Shown: positions 7,778-14,652 of the stretch, piece after piece
Numbering within the stretch: position 1 is the stretch's first letter
How the letters are laid out: every line of letters starts with the position of its first letter
Assembly: GCA_040509755.1 (NCBI GenBank)
Contig: JBEVKF010000132.1
Location: 1 to 16,626 of the forward strand
Origin: JACVRW01 sp040509755
Lineage (GTDB): Bacteria; Actinomycetota; Thermoleophilia; Solirubrobacterales; Thermoleophilaceae
Length of the DNA: 16,626 nucleotides
Direction: 5' to 3'
Translations under genes and position numbers: made by a program
The notes under the pieces: generated by a model
The model's database searches: none
Seen by the model: the letters and a program-made list of their open reading frames with translations, nothing else
Told to the model about the DNA's origin: nothing

Positions 7778-8892
7778 GCGCCCCCGCCGAGGCGGCGCGA
7801 GCGGTCGGCCACGATGCGCACGTCGACCCCGGGCAGCCTGCGCATCAGCCGGTCGGGCAGCGTCGAGCCCAGGCGGCGCAAGCCGCTCCGCGGCCTCGGC
7901 TGGCCGATCAGCACGTAGGTCGTACCGCGCTCGGTCGCTACCCGGGCGGCGGTTTCCACCAGGTCGTCGCCCTCCTCCACGACCAGCGTCGCGCCGAGAG
8001 CCGAGGCCAGGCGGCGCATCGCCTCGAGCTGCTCGCGCTCCTCGCCACGCGGGGGCGTACCGGGCGGCTGGACGTAGAGCAGGTCGAGCTCGGCGCCCAG
8101 TCGCTGGGCCGAGCGCCAGGCCCGGCGCACCAGCCGCTGCGAGCGCGGCCGCGGCGTGACGAGCGCCAGGATCCGCTCGGCCAATGCCGTTGGGGCCTCG
8201 TCGGCCAGCAGCTCGTCGCGCGTGCCCAGAACCTCGGCCACCGAGATCGCCCGCTTCAACTCGACATCCTCGGCGGTCTGCCGCAGGGCCACCTCGCGCA
8301 GTGCGGCCAGGTTCTCGATGCGGAAGAAGTTGTTGAGCGCCGCCGGCACGCGTTCCGCGGGGTACACCTTGCCCTCGCGCAGCCGGCCGATCAGCGCCTC
8401 CGGGGTCAGGTCCACGAGCACCAACTCGTCGGCCGAGGAGAGCACGTGGTCGGGAAAGGTCTCGCGCACCCGCACGCCGGTGAGCTCGGCCACCCGGTCG
8501 TTGAGCGACTCCAGGTGCTGGACGTTGACCGTCGAGAACACGTCGATGCCGGCGTCGAGCACGTCCTCGATGTCCTCGTGGCGCTTGCCGTGCTCCAGGC
8601 CGGGCGCGTTGGTGTGGGCAAGCTCGTCGATCAGGCAGAGCTGCGGGGCACGGCGAAAGATCGCCGGCAGGTCCATCTCGTCCACGGCGGCCCCGCGGTA
8701 CTCGACCTTGCGGCGCGGCAGGCGCTCGAGACCCTCGGCCTGAGCCTCCGTCTCGGGTCGCGCGTGCGGCTCCAGGTAGCCGATTACGACGTCACGGCCG
8801 CCAGTCTGCTCGGCCTTGCCCTCCTGCAGCATGCGGTAGGTCTTGCCAACGCCCGCGGCCATCCCCAGGAAGATCTTGTAGTGGCCTCGCAC
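7774..8892 (-). CDS. kdpD: Stand-alone KdpD N-terminal sensor (KdpD domain plus Usp domain, no kinase)
   Basis: This 372-residue cytosolic protein corresponds to the N-terminal part of KdpD, the potassium/turgor sensor. The KdpD domain (about 1-225) has a P-loop GMAAGVGKT (10-18), a Walker B LCLIDE followed by LAHTNAPG (85-98), and the family strings IDVFSTVNVQHLESLNDRV (116-134) and FPDHVLSSADELVLVDLTPE. A Usp-like domain follows at about 250-362. The protein ends where full-length KdpD would enter its membrane helices; no kinase domain is present. The matching membrane kinase is encoded separately at 14649-16040. The GTG start has AGGA about eight bases upstream and lies 14 bases after kdpB. 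The c-di-AMP-binding SxS...FTAxY motif known from some Firmicute KdpD proteins is not seen. Confidence 0.95.
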   Translation of the reverse strand: MRGHYKIFLGMAAGVGKTYRMLQEGKAEQTGGRDVVIGYLEPHARPETEAQAEGLERLPRRKVEYRGAAVDEMDLPAIFRRAPQLCLIDELAHTNAPGLEHGKRHEDIEDVLDAGIDVFSTVNVQHLESLNDRVAELTGVRVRETFPDHVLSSADELVLVDLTPEALIGRLREGKVYPAERVPAALNNFFRIENLAALREVALRQTAEDVELKRAISVAEVLGTRDELLADEAPTALAERILALVTPRPRSQRLVRRAWRSAQRLGAELDLLYVQPPGTPPRGEEREQLEAMRRLASALGATLVVEEGDDLVETAARVATERGTTYVLIGQPRPRSGLRRLGSTLPDRLMRRLPGVDVRIVADRSRRLGGGA

Positions 8893-8906
8893 TCGATGTC
8901 CTAGCG

Positions 8907-10961
8907 CTACGCGCCGAGGACATTGTGGATCACGAGATCGATCAGCTTGATGCCGATGAAGGGCGCGATGATGCCGCCGAGCCCGTAGATCAGCAGATTC
9001 CGCCTCAGCAGCGCGGTGGCTCCGACAGGGCGATAGCGCACACCGCGCAGGGCCAGCGGCACGAGCAGCGGGATGATCAGCGCGTTGAAGACGATCGCGG
9101 AGATGATGGCCGACTGGGGTGTGCCCAGGTCCATGATGTTGAGCTGGTCGAGCGGCCCCGTGGTCTCCCCCGCCGCCACGTAGGCGGTCGCGAAGATCGC
9201 GGGGAGAATCGCGAAGTACTTCGCGATGTCGTTCGCCACCGAGAACGTGGTGAGCGCTCCGCGGGTGATCAGCAGCTGCTTGCCGATCTCGACGATCTCA
9301 ATCAACTTCGTCGGGTTCGAGTCGAGGTCGACCATGTTGCCCGCCTCGCGGGCGGCCTGGGTTCCGGTGTTCATCGCCACGCCCACGTCGGCCTGGGCCA
9401 GCGCCGGAGCGTCGTTTGTGCCGTCGCCCGTCATCGCCACGAGCCGGCCCTCGCGCTGCTCGTCGCGGATCAGCTCGAGCTTGCGCTCGGGTGTGGCCTC
9501 GGCGAGGAAATCGTCCACCCCGGACTCGCCGGCGATCTTCGCTGCGGTCAGCGGGTTGTCGCCGGTCACCATCACCGTGCGGATGCCCATCGCGCGCAGC
9601 TGGTCGAAGCGGTGGCTCATGCCCTCCTTGACGACGTCCTTGAGGTAGACGACGCCGAGCACCTGCGAGTCGCGCGACACCGCCAGCGGGGTGCCGCCCT
9701 CGCCCGCCACCCGGTCCACGACCGCCTTGAGCTCGGGCGGTGCCTGGCCGCCCTCCGCTGCCACGAAGTTGATGATCGCGTCGCCGGCGCCCTTGCGCAG
9801 CCGGTAGCCGTCGAGGTCGACGCCGCTCATGCGCGTCCCGGCCGAGAAGGGAACGAAGGTTGCCGACCCGTCGAAGTGGTGCTCGCGGATGCCGTACTGC
9901 TTGGCGAGCACCACGATCGAGCGGCCCTCGGGGGTCTCGTCGGCGAGCGAGGCTATCTGGGCCGCCTCCGCCAGCTCGGCCTCCGCCACGCCGGGCATCG
10001 GCAGGAACTCCGTGGCCTCGCGGTTGCCGAGCGTGATCGTTCCGGTCTTGTCGAGGAGCAGCACGTCGACGTCGCCCGAGGCCTCCACGGAGCGGCCCGA
10101 CAGGGCGAGCACGTTGCGGCGCACCAGCCGGTCCATGCCGGCGATGCCGATCGCCGACAGCAGGGCGCCGATCGTGGTGGGAATGAGCGCCACCAGAAGC
10201 GCGATCGAAGTGGCGATCGAGATGTTGGTCCCGCCGAATTCGGCAAAGGGGCGCAGCGTCACGACCACCGCTAGGAAGATCAGGGTGAGGCCCGCGAGCA
10301 GGATTCCCAGCGCGATCTCGTTTGGCGTCTTGCGCCGAGAGGCGCCCTCCACGAGCGCGATCATGCGGTCGAGGAAGCTCTCGCCCGGCAGCTGGGTGAT
10401 CTCGACCACGATGCGATCCGACAGCACCTTGGTGCCGCCGGTGACCGCGCTGCGGTCGCCGCCGGACTCACGGATCACGGGCGCGGATTCGCCGGTCACC
10501 GCGGACTCGTCGACCGAGGCGATGCCGTCGATGACCGTGCCGTCGCCGGGGATTAACTCGCCCGCCTCGACCACCACCACGTCGCCGCGAGTGAGCTCGG
10601 AGGCCGGCTTCTCGCCGCCGTCGCGCAGGCGCGCCACCGTCTCGGTGCGCATGGCCCGCAGAGCGTCGGCCTGCGCCTTGCCGCGTCCCTCCGCGAGCGC
10701 CTCGGCCAGGTTGGCGAAGATTACGGTGAGCCAGAGCCAGAGCGCGACCGTGAAGGTAAACCAGGCGGGCTCGTCGCCGCCGCCGAGCGGTTCCCCGCCG
10801 AAGGCCTGAATGAGCCAGCCGACGGTTGTGATGGCGGCGCCGATCTCGACAACGAACATGACCGGGTTGCGCCACTGCACGCGCGGGTCGAGCTTGAGCA
10901 CGCTCGAAACGATCGCCCGGCGCAGCGCCGCGCCGCCGAAGAGGTTCTCCTGGCGCGTCAT
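8907..10961 (-). CDS. kdpB: Potassium-transporting P-type ATPase subunit B
   Basis: KdpB is the ATP-hydrolysing subunit of the KdpFABC potassium pump. The 684-residue protein has all P-type ATPase elements. The actuator loop is VDESAVTGES (150-159), whose final serine matches the site of inhibitory phosphorylation in E. coli KdpB. The phosphorylation motif is DKTGTIT, with D304 as acceptor. TGDNP (466-470) and the hinge TGDGTNDAPALAQADVGVAM (511-530) follow. Membrane residues D578 and K581 in FSVANDIAKYFAI match the E. coli coupling pair. The ATG overlaps the kdpC stop (ATGA), with GAGGAAGG just upstream. It therefore follows kdpC rather than kdpA, unlike the usual A-B-C order. Confidence 0.98.
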   Translation of the reverse strand: MTRQENLFGGAALRRAIVSSVLKLDPRVQWRNPVMFVVEIGAAITTVGWLIQAFGGEPLGGGDEPAWFTFTVALWLWLTVIFANLAEALAEGRGKAQADALRAMRTETVARLRDGGEKPASELTRGDVVVVEAGELIPGDGTVIDGIASVDESAVTGESAPVIRESGGDRSAVTGGTKVLSDRIVVEITQLPGESFLDRMIALVEGASRRKTPNEIALGILLAGLTLIFLAVVVTLRPFAEFGGTNISIATSIALLVALIPTTIGALLSAIGIAGMDRLVRRNVLALSGRSVEASGDVDVLLLDKTGTITLGNREATEFLPMPGVAEAELAEAAQIASLADETPEGRSIVVLAKQYGIREHHFDGSATFVPFSAGTRMSGVDLDGYRLRKGAGDAIINFVAAEGGQAPPELKAVVDRVAGEGGTPLAVSRDSQVLGVVYLKDVVKEGMSHRFDQLRAMGIRTVMVTGDNPLTAAKIAGESGVDDFLAEATPERKLELIRDEQREGRLVAMTGDGTNDAPALAQADVGVAMNTGTQAAREAGNMVDLDSNPTKLIEIVEIGKQLLITRGALTTFSVANDIAKYFAILPAIFATAYVAAGETTGPLDQLNIMDLGTPQSAIISAIVFNALIIPLLVPLALRGVRYRPVGATALLRRNLLIYGLGGIIAPFIGIKLIDLVIHNVLGA

Positions 10962-11548
10962 CGAGAGCCTTCCTCGTCGTCAAGCGCGAGATTGAGCTCC
11001 AGGACGTTGACGCCGGCCTCGCCGAATACGCCGAGCGAGCGGTTGTCGGTGTTCTCGTCGACGAGGTCGAGCACCCGTTCGAGGTCGAGGCCCCGCTTTT
11101 CGGCGACACGGCGAGCCTGGATCTCGGCGTTCTCCGGCGAGATATGCGGGTCCACGCCCGACGCCGCGGTCTGAATGGCGTCCGGCGGCACGTCGCCGGA
11201 GTCCAGCCCCGGGTTGAAGGGCCCCTCGCGGTCCAGGTAGGCGTCCAGGTTCTCCTCGAAGCGCGCCCGGAGCTCCTTCGAGTTGGGGCCCAAGTTGTTG
11301 AAGAAGGTGCCGGCCGGGTTGTAGCCGGTGACCGAAGGCCGGGACTGGAAGTAGCGCGGGCGGCCCTTGAAGTCCTGGCCGATCAGGCGCGAGCCGACGA
11401 TCTCGCCGTCGCGCTCGATCTGGCTGCCGTCGGCCTTGTTGGGCCAGACCACCTGGGCCACGCCCGTGGTCAGCAGCGGATAGGCGAGCCCGAACAGGAT
11501 CGTGAAGACCACGATTGCCAGGGCGGAAGTGATGAGGTCGCGTCGCAT
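10958..11548 (-). CDS. kdpC: Potassium-transporting ATPase subunit C
   Basis: KdpC is the small single-span subunit of the KdpFABC complex and is thought to raise ATP affinity. The 196-residue protein has one N-terminal membrane helix (about 5-30, LITSALAIVVFTILFGLAYP). Its periplasmic domain carries family motifs: GSRLIGQDFKGRPRYFQSRPS region (52-72), NNLGPNS (84-90), and VPPDAIQTAASGVDPHISPE (120-139). The C-terminal stretch from about 176 (GEAGVNVLELNLALDDEEG) is the usual end. The ATG lies three bases after the kdpA stop and the gene overlaps kdpB by four bases. Its place between kdpA and kdpB is unusual. All core motifs are intact, so I expect it to be functional. Confidence 0.97.
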   Translation of the reverse strand: MRRDLITSALAIVVFTILFGLAYPLLTTGVAQVVWPNKADGSQIERDGEIVGSRLIGQDFKGRPRYFQSRPSVTGYNPAGTFFNNLGPNSKELRARFEENLDAYLDREGPFNPGLDSGDVPPDAIQTAASGVDPHISPENAEIQARRVAEKRGLDLERVLDLVDENTDNRSLGVFGEAGVNVLELNLALDDEEGSR

Positions 11549-11551
11549 GTC

Positions 11552-13261
11552 CTAGAAGAGCTGGTTGGTCAGTCCCTGCACGATCGGGCCGAGCAGGAAC
11601 GCTGGGAAGAAGGTCAGGGCGGCGACGATCACGATCGTGGCCATCACCAGGACCACGAAGGTGCCGGTGTCGGTGCGAAACGTGCCGGGGCCGAGCGGGG
11701 ACACCCGCTTGGGCGCCAGAGCTCCGGCGACCGCAAGCGCGGCGACCATCGGGACAAAGCGCCCGAACAGCATGGCCAGGCCGCCGAGCAGGTCGGCGAA
11801 GGTGATACCAAAGGCGCCCACGTTGGTGCCGTTTGGCTGGACGTAGCCGGTGTAGCCCGCGAACGCCGAGCCGTTGTTGTTGGCCTGCGAGACGTAGGCG
11901 TAGAGCGTCTCCGAGAACCCCTGCGGCCCGGGGTTGTAGATCGAGGGCGCGCCGTACTTGGTCCCGAGCGCCAGCGCGGTCGCGACGAGTGCGGCCAGCG
12001 GCACGAACAGCGTGCCGACCATGACGAGCTTGACCTCGCGCGCCTCGATCTTCTTGCCCAGGTACTCCGGCGTTCGCCCGACCATCAGCCCCGCGATGAA
12101 CACCGCGAGGATCACGAACAGCAACATTCCGTAGAGGCCGGACCCCACTCCGCCGAACACGACCTCGCCGGTCGACATGTTGAACAGCGGCACGAGCCCG
12201 CCGATACCCGTGAGCGAATCGAACGCCGCGTTGACGGCGCCGCACGAGGCCACGGTCGTGATCGCGGTGAAGAGAGCGCTGGAGGGGATGCCGAAGCGCT
12301 GCTCCTTGCCCTCGAGATTGCCCGGATCGCCGGTCAGGCCGGCCAGGTGCTGAGCCGGCGAGGCGTGTACCTCGGCGGCGTAGACGACCGCCACCGACGC
12401 GACGAACATGATCAGCATCGCGGCATACAGCGCCCACCCCTGGCGGCGGTTGCCGGAAAAGCGCCCGAAGACCGAGGTCAACGCCGCTGGGATCACCAGG
12501 ATCAGCAGCATCTGGAAGAAGTTCGAGAGCCCGCTGGGGTTCTCGAATGGCATCGAGCTGTTCACGTTGAAGAACCCGCCGCCGTTGGTGCCGAGCATCT
12601 TGATGACCTCCTGGGAGGCCACCGGTCCGAGCGCCAGGGTCTGGTTGCCCGCCTCGGTGTACGCGCCGAGCGTCTGGATCACGCCCTGGGAGACCATGAA
12701 CAGCGCCCCTAGAAAGGAGATCGGCAGCAGCACGTAGAGCAGCGTGCGCGTGAGGTCCTGCCAGAAGTTGCCGAGCGAAGCACCCGAGCGCGCGACAAAG
12801 CCGCGGATGACTGCGACCGCCACCGAGATGCCGACCGCCGCGGAGATGAAGTTCTGCACGGCGAGCCCGGCCATCTGGGAGAAGTAGGAGAGCGTCGTCT
12901 CCCCGCCGTAGTACTGCCAGTTGGTGTTGGAGACAAACGACGACGCGGTGTTGAAGGACACATCCCAGGTTCCGGAGTCGAAGCCCTCGGGGTTGAAGGG
13001 ATGGATGCCCTGGGTCCGCAGGAGCACGTAGAGGAACACCCAGAACAGCGCGCTGAACACCAGCGCCGAGCGCGCGTAGGACCTCCAGTCCTGCTCGACC
13101 CCCGGGTCGACGCGCAGCGACCGAAACAGCAGTCGCTCGACCGGCGCAAGCAGCGTGACCTCGCCGCGATAGACGCGCGCCATGTAGCCGCCGAGGAGCG
13201 GCGTGAGCGCGGTGAGAACCGCCACGTAGATGGCGATCTGGAGCCAGCCCTGCGTACTCAC
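11552..13261 (-). CDS. kdpA: Potassium-transporting ATPase subunit A
   Basis: KdpA is the K+-selective channel-like subunit of the Kdp pump. It has 569 residues and about ten membrane helices. The four selectivity-filter loops are recognisable: NTNWQYYGGE (112-121), GTNGGGFFN (224-232), ASCGAVN (338-344) and ANNNGSAFAG (460-469). The GTG start overlaps the stop of kdpF (GTGA) and there is no strong separate ribosome site, so translation is probably coupled. The stop is three bases ahead of kdpC. The length matches the family and nothing is missing. Confidence 0.98.
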   Translation of the reverse strand: MSTQGWLQIAIYVAVLTALTPLLGGYMARVYRGEVTLLAPVERLLFRSLRVDPGVEQDWRSYARSALVFSALFWVFLYVLLRTQGIHPFNPEGFDSGTWDVSFNTASSFVSNTNWQYYGGETTLSYFSQMAGLAVQNFISAAVGISVAVAVIRGFVARSGASLGNFWQDLTRTLLYVLLPISFLGALFMVSQGVIQTLGAYTEAGNQTLALGPVASQEVIKMLGTNGGGFFNVNSSMPFENPSGLSNFFQMLLILVIPAALTSVFGRFSGNRRQGWALYAAMLIMFVASVAVVYAAEVHASPAQHLAGLTGDPGNLEGKEQRFGIPSSALFTAITTVASCGAVNAAFDSLTGIGGLVPLFNMSTGEVVFGGVGSGLYGMLLFVILAVFIAGLMVGRTPEYLGKKIEAREVKLVMVGTLFVPLAALVATALALGTKYGAPSIYNPGPQGFSETLYAYVSQANNNGSAFAGYTGYVQPNGTNVGAFGITFADLLGGLAMLFGRFVPMVAALAVAGALAPKRVSPLGPGTFRTDTGTFVVLVMATIVIVAALTFFPAFLLGPIVQGLTNQLF

Positions 13262-13347
13262 AGGCGCTCGCCGCGCAGTAGCGCGTAAAGGAGGTAGGCC
13301 GCCACCAGCACCGACGCCGCCAGACCGACGAGCTCGGCACCGCTCAT
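13258..13347 (-). CDS. kdpF: Potassium-transporting ATPase subunit F
   Basis: KdpF is a one-helix peptide that stabilises the KdpABC complex. The 29-residue product reads MSGAELVGLAASV, then a hydrophobic stretch with AAYLLYALLRGERL. It matches the usual KdpF ending of the type YLLYALLRPERF. Its TGA overlaps the kdpA GTG start by four bases, exactly as expected for kdpF. No strong ribosome site precedes the ATG at 13345-13347. It is easily missed by gene finders because of its size. Confidence 0.9.
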   Translation of the reverse strand: MSGAELVGLAASVLVAAYLLYALLRGERL

Positions 13348-13386
13348 GGCGCCGCCGACCGAGTCATCGTTCGTGCCTGGGGGCGC

Positions 13387-13467
13387 TCATACGCGGTCGA
13401 GCCCTTCGATCAGCAGCAGCAGGACGCCGAAGGCCGCCAGCGCGATGAGGATCGACAGCAGGTCCAT
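13387..13467 (-). CDS. 26-residue single-helix membrane peptide upstream of kdpF
   Basis: A short frame encodes MDLLSILIALAAFG, then a leucine-rich stretch ending LLIEGLDRV. That is one predicted membrane helix with a charged C-terminal end. It begins five bases after the stop of the preceding unknown gene and ends 39 bases before kdpF, all on one strand. From general recollection, one-helix mini-ORFs starting MD and ending in a D/E-R-L/V tail often precede kdpF in other bacteria, and this fits that pattern. No good ribosome site is seen, so translation may depend on the upstream gene. A role as an accessory Kdp peptide is inference. Confidence 0.6.
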   Translation of the reverse strand: MDLLSILIALAAFGVLLLLIEGLDRV

Positions 13468-13472
13468 TCGAT

Positions 13473-13901
13473 TCAGCCGAGGTGGAGCGCGGCGTGGGCC
13501 TGGCGCAGAGCGACGCGCAGTTCGTCGTCGCTTGCGCCGACGTAGCACGGCGAGAGTCCGTCGGTGAGCAGGCGCTCGACGAGAGCTACGCCGCGCGGAC
13601 TGAGCTTGTCGTTCGATTCGAGGTCACTCGCCACCTCGAGGCATAGCTCGCGCTCTGCACGGATCGCGCGGCGGTTGAGCGGCACCTGCGACGTGAGCTG
13701 GGGGCGCGGCTTCTCGGCCGCCTCCACCATCCGGCGCAGGCCGGCGGCCAGGCCGGCGCGGCGGCGCCGGGACCTGAGCTGGCGGGCGCGGCGCGAGAGC
13801 TCGGGGCTCTCGCCGAGATCGGCGCCCAGGGCGATTCGGCGATCCAGGGTGCTCTTGCGGAGCCACACCCGGGTCGGCCGGAAGAGTGTGGAAGAGGTCA
13901 T
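13473..13901 (-). CDS. Conserved protein of unknown function inside the kdp locus, paralog of the 6714-7145 gene
   Basis: The 142-residue product is unrecognised. It is about 50 percent identical to the 143-residue product at 6714-7145. Shared blocks are STLDR/NTLDR near residue 18, RARQL (38-42), AGLRR..EAAEKPR (53-66), VP..R.AI.AEREL (73-86) and SPRG.A..E.LLTDG.SP.Y (101-120). It is basic in its first half (RARQLRSRRRRAG, 38-50) and has no membrane helix. The ATG at 13899-13901 is preferred because it gives almost the same length as the paralog; a TTG at 13961 would extend it by 20 residues. It lies 67 bases after kdpE and five bases before the 26-residue peptide gene, so it is part of the kdp transcript by position. 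Confidence 0.8.
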   Translation of the reverse strand: MTSSTLFRPTRVWLRKSTLDRRIALGADLGESPELSRRARQLRSRRRRAGLAAGLRRMVEAAEKPRPQLTSQVPLNRRAIRAERELCLEVASDLESNDKLSPRGVALVERLLTDGLSPCYVGASDDELRVALRQAHAALHLG

Positions 13902-13933
13902 GGGACCACTGTCGTCCCGGGTGCGGCAAGGCA

Positions 13934-13977
13934 GCGTCAAGAAGCGCTGCCCGCGTATCAAGATCGCGTCAAGAAGC
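13934..13977 (-). repeat. Two copies of a 12-base direct repeat between kdpE and the unknown gene, possible operator/promoter
   Basis: The 12-mer GCTTCTTGACGC (minus strand) occurs at 13977-13966 and 13945-13934, a 32-base period or about three helical turns. Each copy contains the -35-like hexamer TTGACG, but no convincing -10 follows. The first copy overlaps the kdpE stop codon. The position, just ahead of the unknown gene and the kdpF-A-C-B genes, would suit a KdpE target or an internal promoter. That function is inference. Confidence 0.5.
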
Positions 13978-14652
13978 TACGAAGCGGTATCCGATCCCCG
14001 GATCGGTGCGAATCAGGGCGGGCGCAGCGGGGTCCGGCTCGATCTTTCGCCTCAGGTTGGCGATGTGCACGCGCAGGGTGTGGGTGTCGTCCTCGTAGGC
14101 GTGCCCCCACACCTCGCCGAGCAGGGCGCGATGCGTCAGCAGGCGGCCGCGGTTGCGAGCCAGCACCCGCAGCAGGTCGAACTCGATCGGAGTGAGGTGG
14201 ATCTCCTCGCCGTTTCGCCGCACGCGATGGCCGGCCACGTCGATCTCGAGGCCATCGACCGCCAGCACGGGCTCCTCGCGGTGTCCCGCGCGTCGCAGGG
14301 CGGCGTTGAGCCTTGCGACCAGCTCGCCCGGGCTGAACGGTTTGGTCACGTAGTCGTCGGCCCCGGCCTCGAGGGCCCGGATCTTCTCGCTCTCCTCCCC
14401 CACGGCCGAGAGGACCAGGATCGGCATCTGCGACCACTCGCGTATTGACCGGCAGATCCCGACCCCGTCTCCGTCGGGCAGGATCAGGTCGAGTATCGCC
14501 GCGTCGGGCGCCTTGAGGGCGGCCTGGTCGAGTGCCTCCTCCGCGCTCTGTGAGGTGATCACTTCAAATCCGGCGTCGCGCAGGATGACCCGCAGGGCGC
14601 GCAGGATCTGGAGCTCGTCGTCGCAGACGAGCACCCGGCGCCCGGCGTTCAA
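13969..14652 (-). CDS. kdpE: KdpE-type response regulator (OmpR family)
   Basis: This 227-residue regulator should receive phosphate from the adjacent KdpD-like kinase and activate the kdp structural genes. The receiver domain (about 5-120) has the acidic pocket D11/D12, phospho-acceptor D55 in ILDLILPDGDG, S82, and K104 in ADDYVTKPFSPGEL. The winged-helix DNA-binding domain (about 130-225) has LTPIEFDLLRVLARNRGRLL, TLRVHIANLRRKIE and the ending GIGYRF. The LSA..EE.EKI.AL.AGADDY..KPF pattern is close to KdpE. The start is a TTG overlapping the kinase stop (TTGA), with GGAG four bases upstream. It precedes the unknown gene and kdpF. Confidence 0.93.
   Translation of the reverse strand: MNAGRRVLVCDDELQILRALRVILRDAGFEVITSQSAEEALDQAALKAPDAAILDLILPDGDGVGICRSIREWSQMPILVLSAVGEESEKIRALEAGADDYVTKPFSPGELVARLNAALRRAGHREEPVLAVDGLEIDVAGHRVRRNGEEIHLTPIEFDLLRVLARNRGRLLTHRALLGEVWGHAYEDDTHTLRVHIANLRRKIEPDPAAPALIRTDPGIGYRFVAS

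Noticed and set aside
8130..8240. c-di-AMP binding by the Usp domain of the KdpD N-terminal protein
   Set aside because: The SxS...FTAxY motif described for some Firmicute KdpD proteins is not present.
10958..11554. Misassembly as the cause of the A-C-B order
   Set aside because: The junctions are tight (three-base gap and a four-base ATGA overlap) and keep intact ends of all three genes, as expected of a native operon.
7588..12712. Long plus-strand frames of 438, 449 and 522 codons opposite kdpD-N, kdpB and kdpA/kdpC
   Set aside because: All are antisense shadows of well-supported kdp genes, rich in Arg, His, Gln and Asp.
10980..13340. A 786-codon minus-strand frame over kdpA and kdpC
   Set aside because: Off-frame reading of kdpA and kdpC; Arg/Gly/Ala rich, with no membrane helices or filter motifs.
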